Of a stretch of DNA of 64,000 nucleotides, positions 34,255 to 43,412 are shown piece by piece. A program made the translations under genes and the position numbers. The notes under the pieces are model-generated. The model was not told the DNA's origin. It did no database searches and worked only from the letters and a program-made list of their open reading frames with translations. The DNA comes from Sphingomonas psychrotolerans (GTDB taxonomy: Bacteria; Pseudomonadota; Alphaproteobacteria; Sphingomonadales; Sphingomonadaceae). Positions within the stretch are counted from its first letter, which is position 1. Each line of letters begins with the position of its first letter. The stretch lies in NCBI RefSeq assembly GCF_002796605.1, contig NZ_CP024923.1:3355501-3419500 (forward strand), in the 5' to 3' direction.

Positions 34255-35228
34255 GCCTGTTCCTCGCGCAGCGGACGGCTGAGCAGGGCCTCGACGACGC
34301 CACGAACGTCCGCGCCTTCGAGCAATGCGTTGACCGCTTGTGTCACCGGCATGTCGACCCCGGCCTCGGCGGCCGCCGCGCGCAGCACCGGCGCAGTGAA
34401 GGCGCCTTCGGCAACGGTCTTGCGGTCGGCGAGCAGTTCGGCGGCGCTTTTGCCCTGGCCGAGCCCGACCCCGAGCGAGAAATTGCGCGAATTGGTGGAG
34501 GAGCAAGTGAGGACGAGATCGCCGAGGCCCGAGAGGCCCGTCAACGTCTCGGCCTGACCGCCACGCGCAAGCCCGAAGCGAGTCATCTCGGCAAAGCCGC
34601 GCGCGATCAAAGCGGCGCGAGCGTTGAGCCCGAGTCCGGCGCCCTCCACTACACCGCAAGCAATGGCGAGCACATTTTTGACCGCCCCGCCGATCTCGGC
34701 ACCGGTCACGTCGGCCGAGCCATAAGTGCGAAAGGCGGGGCCGGCGAGGCGCTCGGCGAGACGGGCGCGCAGGTCCTCGTCCTCGCAGGCAAGCGTAACC
34801 GCAGTAGGCTTTCCCGCGGCGACTTCATGCGCGAAGGTCGGGCCGGAAAGGACGGCGATCGGCGCTTCCGGTGCGGCCTGACGCGCGACTTCGCCGACAA
34901 GCAGCCGGGTGCCCGCCTCGATCCCTTTGGCGCAGAGGACGAGCGGGGTGCATCCCACCGGCGCGGCGGCGAGAACGGCGCGGACATGCTGCGCGGGGGC
35001 GACGACGAGGAGCGCATCGTGGCCGGCGAGATCGGCGAGGTCCACGGTGGCGCGGATGCTGTCGGAGAGCGGCACGCCAGCGAGGAAGTGGCGGTTCTCA
35101 TGGAATCCGTTGACGCTTTCGACCACTTCGGGCTCGCGCGCCCACAGTGTCACGGGCAGGCCGGCGCGCGCCGCGACCTGCGCCAGCGCAGTGCCCCAGG
35201 CGCCGCCGCCGATGACACCTATCCGCAT
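34251..35228 (-). CDS. gpsA: NAD(P)-dependent glycerol-3-phosphate dehydrogenase
   Basis: A 325-residue GpsA making sn-glycerol 3-phosphate for phospholipids. N-terminal Rossmann motif GVIGGGAWGTALAQVAAR; PLVLCAKGIEAGT, LSGPTFAHEVAAGKPTAVT, and the catalytic-lysine region EIGGAVKNVLAIACGVVEG, then GLSGLGDLVLTCSS. ATG (MRIGVIGGG) with tsaD ten bases upstream on the same strand. Confidence 0.97.
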   Translation of the reverse strand: MRIGVIGGGAWGTALAQVAARAGLPVTLWAREPEVVESVNGFHENRHFLAGVPLSDSIRATVDLADLAGHDALLVVAPAQHVRAVLAAAPVGCTPLVLCAKGIEAGTRLLVGEVARQAAPEAPIAVLSGPTFAHEVAAGKPTAVTLACEDEDLRARLAERLAGPAFRTYGSADVTGAEIGGAVKNVLAIACGVVEGAGLGLNARAALIARGFAEMTRFGLARGGQAETLTGLSGLGDLVLTCSSTNSRNFSLGVGLGQGKSAAELLADRKTVAEGAFTAPVLRAAAAEAGVDMPVTQAVNALLEGADVRGVVEALLSRPLREEQA

Positions 35229-35238
35229 TTGGCGATCC

Positions 35239-36264
35239 TCATGCCTTCACTCCCGCGCCGCGCACCTTTTCCGCCCCCGGATCGAGCGGCCAGCGCGGGC
35301 GCGCCGGGAAATCGAGCGGATCGGTGAGGCCGGCAGCGAACCGCTCGGCCCCCGCCCAGGCGATCATCGCGGCGTTATCGGTGCACAGCCATAGCGGCGG
35401 GGCGACGAAGCGCAGGCCATGTTCGCCGGCAAGGGATTGGAGCGCGGTGCGGACGCTGGTGTTCGCCGCGACCCCGCCGGCGACGACCAAAGCCGTGACG
35501 TTGACCGACTGAAGCGCGCGGCGCGTGCGATCGATCAGGCAATCGACCACTGCCTGCTGGAACGATGCGGCCACATCCGGCGCGCTATAGTGGCCGACGA
35601 CGCGCGCGACTGCGCTCTTCAATCCGGCGAAGGAGAAATGGGGCTCGGCCGAACCGAGCAGCGGGCGGGGGAGCGGGACCGCGCGGGGATTGCCTTGCGC
35701 CGCGGCCTTTTCCACCGCGGGACCGCCCGGGAAACCGAGGCCGAGCAGCTTGGCGGTCTTGTCGAAAGCCTCGCCGGCGGCATCGTCGATCGTCGTGGCG
35801 AGCCGGCGATAGGCACCGACCCCCTCGACCAGCAGCAGCTGGCAATGCCCGCCGGAGACGAGCAGCAGCAGATAGGGAAAGGCGAGATCGGGATCGGTGA
35901 GGCGCGGCGACAGGCCATGGCCTTCGAGATGATTGACAGCGACCAGCGGCTTGCCGCTCGCCAGCGCGAGCGCCTTGCCGGTGACGAGGCCGACCATCAC
36001 GCCCCCGATCAACCCCGGACCCGCCGTGGCGGCGATCGCGTCGACCTCCGCAAGCGTAACGCCGGCTTCGGCAAGCGCCGCCTCGACCAAAGGCGCCATC
36101 ACTTCGACATGTGCGCGCGCGGCGATTTCGGGGACGACGCCGCCATAGGGGCGATGCGCCGCTTCCTGCCCGGCGAGCTTGTGCGCCAGAATCTGCCGAT
36201 CGCTGGTCACCAGCGCGGCGGCGGTTTCGTCGCAGCTCGATTCGAGGCCAAGGATCAGCGCCAT
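35239..36264 (-). CDS. tsaD: tRNA t6A synthase subunit TsaD
   Basis: A 341-residue TsaD (Kae1/Gcp) that transfers the threonylcarbamoyl group to A37 of ANN-decoding tRNAs. Motifs: [15 protein letters not shown] at the start, the metal-binding [23 protein letters not shown], and C-terminal [13 protein letters not shown] and [15 protein letters not shown] is chosen over an in-frame TTG three codons upstream because the family starts MALILGLES. Divergent from hemC with 37 bases between starts. Confidence 0.96.
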   Translation of the reverse strand: MALILGLESSCDETAAALVTSDRQILAHKLAGQEAAHRPYGGVVPEIAARAHVEVMAPLVEAALAEAGVTLAEVDAIAATAGPGLIGGVMVGLVTGKALALASGKPLVAVNHLEGHGLSPRLTDPDLAFPYLLLLVSGGHCQLLLVEGVGAYRRLATTIDDAAGEAFDKTAKLLGLGFPGGPAVEKAAAQGNPRAVPLPRPLLGSAEPHFSFAGLKSAVARVVGHYSAPDVAASFQQAVVDCLIDRTRRALQSVNVTALVVAGGVAANTSVRTALQSLAGEHGLRFVAPPLWLCTDNAAMIAWAGAERFAAGLTDPLDFPARPRWPLDPGAEKVRGAGVKA

Positions 36265-36301
36265 TGCATCCAATTAGTCCACGGGGGCATTAGCACAAGC
36301 C

Positions 36302-37216
36302 ATGCCCATCTTCCGTCTCGGCACCCGCGGCTCGCCGCTCGCACTCACCCAGGCCCATATGGTCCGCGTTGCGCTGGCCGCCGCGCGTGCTATCGCGCCC
36401 GACAAAATCGAGATCGTGCCGATCCGCACCACCGGCGACCGGGTGCAGGACCGTGCGCTCGCCGAGATCGGCGGAAAGGCGCTATGGACCAAGGAACTCG
36501 ATCGCGCACTGCTCGACGGCGAGATTCATGCCGCGGTGCATTCGATGAAGGATGTCGAGACGATCCGGCCGGCGGAGATCGCGATCGCGGCAATGCTGCC
36601 GCGGGCAGACGTGTGTGATCGGCTGGTCGGCGCCGATTCGATCGAGGCGCTTCGCCAAGGCGCAGTGGTGGGCACGAGCTCGCCGCGCCGGGCGGCGCAG
36701 ATGCGCAAGCTGAGGCCCGACCTCAAGATCGTGCTGTTCCGCGGCAATGTCGACACCCGGCTGGCGAAGCTCGCCGCCGGCGAGGCCGATGCGACCCTGC
36801 TCGCCGCCGCCGGGCTCGAGCGGCTCGGGCGTCATGACGTCGGTGTCGCGATCCCGATCAACGTGATGCTTCCCGCGCCGGCGCAGGGCGCGGTGGGGAT
36901 CGAGTGCCGTGCCGACGATTCCCATGTCCGTGCGATGCTGGCCAGGATCGACGATCCCGCGACGCATGCCTGCGTGCTCGCCGAGCGCGCGCTGCTCGCC
37001 GCGCTCAAGGCTGATTGCCGCTCGCCGGTCGCGGCGCTGGCGACGATCGAGGGGGCGATCATGACGCTGCGCGCCGAATTGCTATCAGAGGACGGCAGCT
37101 TCCATGTCCACGCCCAGGAAGCCGGCGCGCCGACCGATCCGGTGCTGCCGATCGCCGTGGCGCGCGATCTGCTGGTGGGGGCACCGGAGGCGATACGCCG
37201 GCTGTTCGGCGGATGA
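36302..37216 (+). CDS. hemC: hydroxymethylbilane synthase (porphobilinogen deaminase)
   Basis: A 304-residue enzyme that assembles four porphobilinogens into hydroxymethylbilane. Motifs: LGTRGSPLALTQAHMV, IGGKALWTKELDRALLDGEIHAAVHSMKD, GTSSPRRAAQM, RGNVDTRLAKL, QGAVGIECR, and the dipyrromethane-cofactor cysteine in LKADCRSPVAA. First gene of hemC-hemD-mitofilin; stop overlaps hemD start as ATGA. Confidence 0.97.
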   Translation: MPIFRLGTRGSPLALTQAHMVRVALAAARAIAPDKIEIVPIRTTGDRVQDRALAEIGGKALWTKELDRALLDGEIHAAVHSMKDVETIRPAEIAIAAMLPRADVCDRLVGADSIEALRQGAVVGTSSPRRAAQMRKLRPDLKIVLFRGNVDTRLAKLAAGEADATLLAAAGLERLGRHDVGVAIPINVMLPAPAQGAVGIECRADDSHVRAMLARIDDPATHACVLAERALLAALKADCRSPVAALATIEGAIMTLRAELLSEDGSFHVHAQEAGAPTDPVLPIAVARDLLVGAPEAIRRLFGG

Positions 37217-37881
37217 ACCGCGCCATCGCGGTGCTGCGACCCGAACCGGGCAACCGCGCGACGGCTGCCGCAGTCGAGGCGCGCGGAGGCCAAGTGATTC
37301 GAATGCCGCTGTTCGAGGTGCTGCCCCTTGCCTGGCAAGCGCCCAACCCGAGAGCGTTCGACGCACTGATCCTGACCAGCGCCAATGCCCTGCGTCACGG
37401 CGGGGCGGAACTCGCAGCACTTCGCCGCTTGCCGGTATACGCCGTGGGCAAAGCGACCGCGGATGCAGCCTTGCAACACGGATTCGATCTGGCGTTCGTC
37501 GGCGAAGCGGACGCTCTTTCCCTGCTGACCAGGGCGGAAGCGGCCGGGGTTCGCCAGGCGCTGCACCTTGCCGGGCGCGAACGAACGATCGCCGCGGGCG
37601 GGATCGTTGCTGAGGTGATCACCGTCTATACCAGCGTGCGCCGCACGCCGGACCATATCGCACGCCTCGCCGGCAGTATCGCGCTGGTGCAATCCGCGCG
37701 CAGCGGCGCGTGGCTGGGCGAACTCGCCGATGCGCAGAGGCTCGACCGATCCGGAATCGCGCTGGTGGCAGTGAGTGCGCGCGCCGCGGCCGCAGCCGGG
37801 ACAGGTTGGGAGCGGATTGTCGTGCCCGGCGAAAGGACCAGCGAGGCACTGATCGACGCGGCAATCGCGCTGGCCGATTGA
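37213..37881 (+). CDS. hemD: uroporphyrinogen-III synthase
   Basis: A 222-residue HemD: MNRAIAVLRPEPGNRATAAAV at the start, ALILTSANALRHG, ALHLAGRERT and ALVQSARSGAWL in the two-domain fold. HemD enzymes conserve little sequence; position after hemC with a four-base overlap decides the call. It inverts ring D and closes hydroxymethylbilane. Confidence 0.92.
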   Translation: MNRAIAVLRPEPGNRATAAAVEARGGQVIRMPLFEVLPLAWQAPNPRAFDALILTSANALRHGGAELAALRRLPVYAVGKATADAALQHGFDLAFVGEADALSLLTRAEAAGVRQALHLAGRERTIAAGGIVAEVITVYTSVRRTPDHIARLAGSIALVQSARSGAWLGELADAQRLDRSGIALVAVSARAAAAAGTGWERIVVPGERTSEALIDAAIALAD

Positions 37882-37911
37882 CCGCGCGGGCGGGGCAGCG
37901 AATAAGGGGGC

Positions 37912-38763
37912 ATGAGCGACGAGCCCTTCGCGCCGGAGCCGACTCGCGGCGCCGGGACGCGGTCCCCCTATCTCATTGGCGGCCTTGCCTTTGCTGGCGG
38001 TATCGCCGTGACCGCAGCCGCGTTCCAGCTTGCCGGCGGAATCGGCGCGCCGCAACCGGACCCCGGGCCGCGGATCGAGGCGCCGCAACCGCAAGCGAAT
38101 CCCGCTGCCGCGCTGCCGCCCGGCACCGATATCGCGACGCTGGGCGCGCGCGAGCAGGAGCTTGCCGGCAAGCTCGACCAGCTTGAGCTGCGGCTTCGCG
38201 ACATCAGCGGCAGCGCGCGCAATGCCTCATCTTATGCCAGTCGCGCTGAACAATTGCTGATCGCCGCTGCGGTTCGCCGGGCGATCGAGCGCGGCCAGCC
38301 GCTGGGGCCGCTCGAAGCCCAATTGCGCCAGCGCTTCGCCGAAACCCGCGGTGAAGCCGTGGGGATGATCCTGCGCGCCTCGGCTGAGCCGGTGACTCTC
38401 GGCGATCTGCGGCTGGCGCTGGAGACGATCGCACCGCGGCTCGCCAGCGGCGCCGACGACAGCATGTGGATGAGCGTGCGGCGGCTGCTGAGCGACCTCG
38501 TCGTGCTGCGTCAGACCGAGTCGCCGAGTCCGCGCACCGCCGATCGGCTGCGCCGTGCCCGGCTCGCGCTCGATCACGGCGACGTCGAGGCGGCGCTCGC
38601 CGAAATCGTGCACCTGCCTGGAGTGGCCAGCGCCCAGAGCTGGATCGTCGCGGCGCGGCGCTACATCGCTGCGCGACAGGGACTGCTCGATATCGAACGG
38701 GCCGCGCTCGAAGCGCCGGCCGTGCCGTCTGCCGCGGGACCCGCGCGGCCGGCAGCGAGCTGA
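37912..38763 (+). CDS. mitofilin/Mic60-like membrane protein
   Basis: A 283-residue protein with a single N-terminal membrane segment (about residues 20-42, [21 protein letters not shown]), a Pro-rich linker, a coiled-coil (about 75-110, [19 protein letters not shown]) and a C-terminal helical domain ([18 protein letters not shown]). Layout and position right after hemD match alphaproteobacterial mitofilin homologues, which shape intracytoplasmic membranes and are ancestral to mitochondrial Mic60. The residue-level mitofilin signature cannot be confirmed without a profile. Co-directional with hemCD, 30 bases after hemD. Confidence 0.7.
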   Translation: MSDEPFAPEPTRGAGTRSPYLIGGLAFAGGIAVTAAAFQLAGGIGAPQPDPGPRIEAPQPQANPAAALPPGTDIATLGAREQELAGKLDQLELRLRDISGSARNASSYASRAEQLLIAAAVRRAIERGQPLGPLEAQLRQRFAETRGEAVGMILRASAEPVTLGDLRLALETIAPRLASGADDSMWMSVRRLLSDLVVLRQTESPSPRTADRLRRARLALDHGDVEAALAEIVHLPGVASAQSWIVAARRYIAARQGLLDIERAALEAPAVPSAAGPARPAAS

Positions 38764-38774
38764 AGGAAAGATAT

Positions 38775-39959
38775 ATGGCAGAGATGGGCCGGTTCGACTG
38801 GCAGGATCCGTTCGCGCTCGATGCGCAGCTGACCGACGAGGAGCGGATGGTGCAGGGCGCCGCGCGCGATTATGCGCAGGGCGAGCTGCTGCCGCGGGTG
38901 ACCAGCGCCTTCCTCGACGAGCGCTTCGACCGCGAGATCATGGCCGAGATGGGCGCGCTCGGGCTGCTCGGCCCGACGATCCCCGAAAGCTATGGCGGTG
39001 CCGGGCTCGGCTATGTCGCCTATGGGCTGGTCGCGCGCGAAGTCGAGCGCGTCGATTCGGGCTATCGCTCGGCGATGAGCGTGCAGTCGAGCCTCGTGAT
39101 GCACCCGATCTACGCCTACGGGACCGAGGCGCAGAAGCGGAAATATCTGCCCAGGCTCGCGACCGGCGAATGGGTGGGCTGTTTCGGGCTTACCGAGCCC
39201 GATGCCGGCTCCGATCCCGGCGGGATGCGCACCCGCGCCGAGAAGGTGGATGGTGGCTATCGCCTGACCGGCACCAAGATGTGGATCACCAATTCGCCGA
39301 TCGCAGACGTGATGGTCGTCTGGGCCAAATCCGACGCGCATGGCGGCGGGATCAAGGGCTTCGTGCTCGAACGCGGGATGAAGGGCCTGTCGACCCCCAA
39401 GATCGAAGGCAAGCTTTCGCTGCGTGCCTCGGTCACCGGCGAGATCGTGATGGACGGCGTCGAAGTGAGCGAGGACGCGCTTCTCCCCGAAGTGCAGGGG
39501 CTCAAAGGGCCGTTCGGCTGCCTCAACCGCGCGCGCTACGGCATCGCCTGGGGCACGATGGGCGCAGCCGAGGCGTGCATGCACGCGGCACGGCAATACA
39601 CGCTCGATCGCGCCCAGTTCGGCAAGCCACTGGCGGCGACTCAGCTGGTGCAATTGAAGCTGGCCAACATGCAGACCGAGATCGCGCTCGGACTCCAGGC
39701 AGCGTTGCGCGCGGGGCGGATGTTCGACGAGGGAACGCTGAGCCCCGAGGCGATCAGCATCATCAAGCGCAACAATTGCGGCAAGGCGCTCGATATCGCC
39801 CGAGTCGCGCGCGACATGCACGGCGGCAACGGCATCTCCGCCGAGTTCCACGTCATGCGCCACGCGATCAACCTCGAGACGGTCAACACCTATGAGGGCA
39901 CCCACGACGTCCACGGGCTGATCCTCGGCCGTGCGATCACCGGGATCGCGGCGTTCTGA
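38775..39959 (+). CDS. gcdH: glutaryl-CoA dehydrogenase (acyl-CoA dehydrogenase)
   Basis: A 394-residue flavoprotein. Motifs: EEYGGAG-like [75 protein letters not shown] and the catalytic glutamate in [17 protein letters not shown]. The [11 protein letters not shown] and EGTHDVH blocks are characteristic of glutaryl-CoA dehydrogenases, which oxidise and decarboxylate glutaryl-CoA to crotonyl-CoA in lysine/tryptophan breakdown. ATG ([12 protein letters not shown]) follows GAAGGAAAGATAT. A CoA transferase lies two genes on. Confidence 0.92.
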   Translation: MAEMGRFDWQDPFALDAQLTDEERMVQGAARDYAQGELLPRVTSAFLDERFDREIMAEMGALGLLGPTIPESYGGAGLGYVAYGLVAREVERVDSGYRSAMSVQSSLVMHPIYAYGTEAQKRKYLPRLATGEWVGCFGLTEPDAGSDPGGMRTRAEKVDGGYRLTGTKMWITNSPIADVMVVWAKSDAHGGGIKGFVLERGMKGLSTPKIEGKLSLRASVTGEIVMDGVEVSEDALLPEVQGLKGPFGCLNRARYGIAWGTMGAAEACMHAARQYTLDRAQFGKPLAATQLVQLKLANMQTEIALGLQAALRAGRMFDEGTLSPEAISIIKRNNCGKALDIARVARDMHGGNGISAEFHVMRHAINLETVNTYEGTHDVHGLILGRAITGIAAF

Positions 39960-40477
39960 TGGCGCCCGATCGCCAGCCGACCCTGACCGGCGAGCGCGTG
40001 ACACTGCGGCCGAGCACGCCGGACGATTGGGACGCGCTGTTCGCCGTCGCCGCCGATCCGCTGATCTGGGAAGTCCATCCCGCGCACGATCGCTGGCAGG
40101 AGCCGGTGTTCCGCGCCTATTTCGACGCCGGCATTGCGAGCGGCGGGGCGCTGACGATCGTCGACCGCGCCACCGGCGAAGTGATCGGATCGTCGCGCTT
40201 CGACAATTGGAAGCCCGAGGTGGACGAGATCGAGATCGGCTGGACGTACCTGAAGCGGGATTATTGGGGCGGCAGCTACAATCGCGAGATCAAGCGGCTG
40301 ATGCTCGATCATATCCACACGCAAGTCGGGACCGTGGTGTTCACCGTGGGCGAAGGCAATATCCGTTCGCGCAAGGCGATGGAAAAGATCGGCGGCGTGT
40401 TGCGGCCCGGCACCGAGCTGCGGCTGATGGCGGGCGAGATGAAGCCCCATGTGGTCTACGAGATTCGCAGGCCGTGA
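39959..40477 (+). CDS. GNAT-family N-acetyltransferase (RimJ/RimL-like)
   Basis: A 172-residue GNAT protein: TLTGERVTLRPSTPDDWDALFAVAADP at the N-terminus, YLKRDYWGGSYNREIKRLMLDHI carrying the acetyl-CoA binding region, and NIRSRKAMEKIGG near the C-terminus, as in RimJ/RimL-like N-acetyltransferases. Substrate unknown. It is inserted between glutaryl-CoA dehydrogenase (TGATG overlap) and the CoA transferase (GTGA overlap), so it is translated from the same message. Confidence 0.88.
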   Translation: MAPDRQPTLTGERVTLRPSTPDDWDALFAVAADPLIWEVHPAHDRWQEPVFRAYFDAGIASGGALTIVDRATGEVIGSSRFDNWKPEVDEIEIGWTYLKRDYWGGSYNREIKRLMLDHIHTQVGTVVFTVGEGNIRSRKAMEKIGGVLRPGTELRLMAGEMKPHVVYEIRRP

Positions 40478-41592
40478 AGCCGCTCGACGGGCTGCGGGTC
40501 GTCGAGCTGGCACGGATCCTCGCCGGCCCGTGGTGCGGACAATTGCTCGCCGATCTCGGTGCCGAGGTGATCAAGATCGAGCGGCCTGGCGAAGGCGACG
40601 ATACGCGGCATTGGGGGCCACCGTTTATGCACGGCCCGGATGGCGCGAATCTCGACGCCGCCTATTTCCACGCAACCAACCGCGGCAAGACCAACCGCGG
40701 AATCGACATCGCTACACCCGAGGGACAGGCCGAGGTGCGCGCGCTGATCGCCGGAGCGGACGTCGTGATCGAGAATTACAAGGTCGACGGTCTGGTCAAA
40801 TACGGGCTCGATCCGGCCAGCCTGCGCGCCGCCGATCCGCGGCTGGTAATCTGCTCGATCACCGGGTTTGGGCAAGACGGCCCCTATGCCCACCGCGCCG
40901 GCTACGACTTCATCATCCAGGGCATGAGCGGGATCATGTCGCTGACCGGAGAGCCGGACGGCGCGCCGCAAAAGGCCGGCGTTGCGTATGCCGACATCTT
41001 CACCGGGGTCTATTCGGCAGTGGCGATCCTCGCCGCACTGCGACGCCGTGACGTCACCGGAGAGGGTGCGCATATCGACATGGCGCTGCTCGACACCCAG
41101 GTGGGGGTGCTCGCCAATCAGGCGCTCAACTGGATGGCCAATCCGGGCAAGGTGCCGCACCGGATGGGCAACGGCCACGCCAATCTGGTGCCGTACCAGG
41201 CGTTCGAGACGAAGGACGGCGCGCTGATCGTCGCGGTGGGCAATGATTCGCAGTTCCGCAAATTGTGCGCAGTGCTCGACCTCCCATTCGCGGGCGATTC
41301 GCGTTTCGCGACCAACCCCGCGCGAGTGACCAATCGCGCGGCGCTGATCCCGCTGATCGAGGCCGCCATCCTGACCTGGGCCAAGGCAGACCTTTACGAA
41401 GCACTCGAGGCTACAGGCGTGCCTGCCGGCCCGATCAACACGGTCGACGAAGTGTTCGCCGACCCACAGGTGATCGCGCGCGGCATGCGGATCGAGCGCG
41501 AGGGCATGCCGGGGCTGGCGAGCCCGATCGTGATCGACGGCGAACGCATGGTCTCGGACCGGCCGAGCCCGAAGCGGCCCACTGCCGTTTGA
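40474..41592 (+). CDS. CaiB/BaiF-family CoA transferase (likely glutarate CoA-transferase)
   Basis: A 372-residue family III CoA transferase: PLDGLRVVELARILAGPWCGQLLADLGAEVIKIERP, the active-site segment ENYKVDGLVKYGLDPASLRAADPRLVICSITGFG, HRAGYDFIIQGMSG, and GVPAGPINTVDEVF. The start is GTG (VKPLDGLRV), overlapping the acetyltransferase stop. Linkage to glutaryl-CoA dehydrogenase suggests succinyl-CoA:glutarate CoA transfer, by inference. Confidence 0.9.
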   Translation: MKPLDGLRVVELARILAGPWCGQLLADLGAEVIKIERPGEGDDTRHWGPPFMHGPDGANLDAAYFHATNRGKTNRGIDIATPEGQAEVRALIAGADVVIENYKVDGLVKYGLDPASLRAADPRLVICSITGFGQDGPYAHRAGYDFIIQGMSGIMSLTGEPDGAPQKAGVAYADIFTGVYSAVAILAALRRRDVTGEGAHIDMALLDTQVGVLANQALNWMANPGKVPHRMGNGHANLVPYQAFETKDGALIVAVGNDSQFRKLCAVLDLPFAGDSRFATNPARVTNRAALIPLIEAAILTWAKADLYEALEATGVPAGPINTVDEVFADPQVIARGMRIEREGMPGLASPIVIDGERMVSDRPSPKRPTAV

Positions 41593-41596
41593 GGCT

Positions 41597-42070
41597 CTAC
41601 CAGAGCGGGGGTTTGGCGATCATCAGCCAGAAGACACCGAGCAGGCCGAGAAACGCCGGCCATCCGAGCAGAAACCAGCGTCGCATCACGCGCGCATATT
41701 CAGGCGGAAGCGGCGTCCCCGCGGCGGCGGCGCCTTGCGCGAGCCGCTGCGCCCGGATCTGCAAGTCGACGACGGGCACCCAACAGGCGAAAGCGAGGAG
41801 ATAGAGCCCATAGGCTGCCAGCAGCCACGGTTCGGTGGGTGACCATCCCGCGTGCAACACGAGATACACGCCGCTTGCCGGCTGGACGAGCCCGCTGGTG
41901 CCGGTGAAAATCCAGTCCGCCCGCACCACCATTCGTCCGACACTGGCGATCGTCGCGGGATCGCGCGTCAGATGCGCCTGCCACAGATACCAGGCAGTTC
42001 CCGCGCCGAACCCGAACAAGATCGTGCTGCTCAGGACATGGACCCATTTGGCGAGGAGATAGAAGTCCAT
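41597..42070 (-). CDS. DUF2269 family integral membrane protein
   Basis: A 157-residue membrane protein with four hydrophobic segments: AKWVHVLSSTILFGFGAGTAWYL, then VQPASGVYLVL, LLAAYGLYLLAFACWVPVV, and LGWPAFLGLLGVFWLMIA. DUF2269 members are of unknown function. It overlaps the following SDR/DoxX-like gene by one base (TGATG), so the two form an operon and may act together at the inner membrane. Confidence 0.82.
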   Translation of the reverse strand: MDFYLLAKWVHVLSSTILFGFGAGTAWYLWQAHLTRDPATIASVGRMVVRADWIFTGTSGLVQPASGVYLVLHAGWSPTEPWLLAAYGLYLLAFACWVPVVDLQIRAQRLAQGAAAAGTPLPPEYARVMRRWFLLGWPAFLGLLGVFWLMIAKPPLW

Positions 42071-43350
42071 CAGCGTTTGTCCCCGATCGCGCCATGGACG
42101 AGGATCAGCGCCAGAATCGGCAAGTTCTTGAGCAGGGGACCGAGCGGATCGAGCCACAAGGCAGGCATCACGGCACCCAGCACCAGGGTGTATCCGCCGA
42201 CGGTGGCCAATTGCGCGAGCGTCGACAGCCTTCCGCGGCGATCGAACAACACCAGCCCGGCGATCGCGATATCGAGGAGACTGGTACCGATCCGCAGCGC
42301 ATCGGCCGAACCTGGAGGCAGTCCCGCGGCATCGCCGAACGCAGCAGTGGCGGCGCTGCTACTCGCCAGGCCGAGCAAGGCGGAGGCGAGCCAAAGAAGG
42401 ACCAGAACGGCGCGGATCGCCGGGGCGAGGAAGAAGAGCCGCGCGTGCCAACGATCCTGCACTTGTGCGGGCCGATCCCGCATCGCATCGGCGAGGCTGC
42501 GGGGCTTGAAACCGGCCGCGTGGGCGAAGGCCGCACTATCCCCCGCGTTGCCGGCCACCAGCTGCTCGAGGCTGTTGCTGGCGATCGGACCCGATCCGAT
42601 GAGATCGCCCGCCCGCCCGAGCAACCGCATCACCGGCATCGGGACAGTCACGTACCGTGCTTTGCCAAAGCCCAGCCAAGCGCGGTAGCGCGTCAGCAGA
42701 TCGCGCAGAGTAAGCGTCTCCGGTCCCACCGGCTCCAGCATCCGGCCTGCGAACCGTGTCTCCTCGCAGACGAGCCGGACCGCATGCGCAAGATCGCGGA
42801 CGTGGATCGGCGTGAAGGAGAAGCTTCCGTCACCCGGCAGCGGCACGCGCCATGGCAGGCCGGCCATTCCGCGCAACAAAGAGGTGCCGCCATAGCTGCC
42901 GTCGCCATAGACCAGCGACGGCCGGAGGATCGTCCAGTCGAGCCCGGAATCGCGCAGCACCTGTTCACCGGCCAGTTTCGAGCGGGCATAGTCGGTCGTC
43001 ACGTCGGTGCGGGCGCTGATCGCCGACAGCAGGACGACATGGCGAACTCCTGCCTGCGCGGCGACGGTGTACAGCGCACGCGGCGCGGCAACATGCACCG
43101 CCTCCATCTCCGCGCCGCGCAACATGCCGGCGGCGTTCACGATCATTTCGACACCGGAAAGGTGGCGCATCCAATCCGCAGGCGTGATGGCATCGGCGAG
43201 GTCCAGTCGCACGAAGCGCACGTCGGGAAAGGCTTCCTCGATACCGCCGGGCGTTCGAACCACCGCGCGCACTTGATGGCCGGCCAAGGTCAGCTCCGCC
43301 AGTATTTGCCGGCCGATGAACCCGCCCGCGCCGAGCACCATGATCTGCAT
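42070..43350 (-). CDS. NAD(P)-binding SDR protein fused to a DoxX-like membrane domain
   Basis: A 426-residue protein. Residues 1-290 are an atypical short-chain dehydrogenase (MVLGAGGFIGRQILAELTLAGHQVRAVVR, then VNAAGMLRG, LSAISARTDVTTDYARSKLAGEQVLRDSGLDWTILRPSLVYG), like NAD-dependent epimerases. Residues 310-426 are four hydrophobic segments of a DoxX-like type (FFLAPAIRAVLVLLWLASALLGLA, LLDIAIAGLVLF, TVGGYTLVLGAVMPALW). Substrate unknown. Upstream partner: a DUF2269 membrane protein in the same operon. Confidence 0.85.
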   Translation of the reverse strand: MQIMVLGAGGFIGRQILAELTLAGHQVRAVVRTPGGIEEAFPDVRFVRLDLADAITPADWMRHLSGVEMIVNAAGMLRGAEMEAVHVAAPRALYTVAAQAGVRHVVLLSAISARTDVTTDYARSKLAGEQVLRDSGLDWTILRPSLVYGDGSYGGTSLLRGMAGLPWRVPLPGDGSFSFTPIHVRDLAHAVRLVCEETRFAGRMLEPVGPETLTLRDLLTRYRAWLGFGKARYVTVPMPVMRLLGRAGDLIGSGPIASNSLEQLVAGNAGDSAAFAHAAGFKPRSLADAMRDRPAQVQDRWHARLFFLAPAIRAVLVLLWLASALLGLASSSAATAAFGDAAGLPPGSADALRIGTSLLDIAIAGLVLFDRRGRLSTLAQLATVGGYTLVLGAVMPALWLDPLGPLLKNLPILALILVHGAIGDKR

Positions 43351-43412
43351 CGCTTCACCCCCTGGGGGCCGATAGCGCGTTACGCGCAGCGCGGGCAGCT
43401 CGAATTGCGCGT

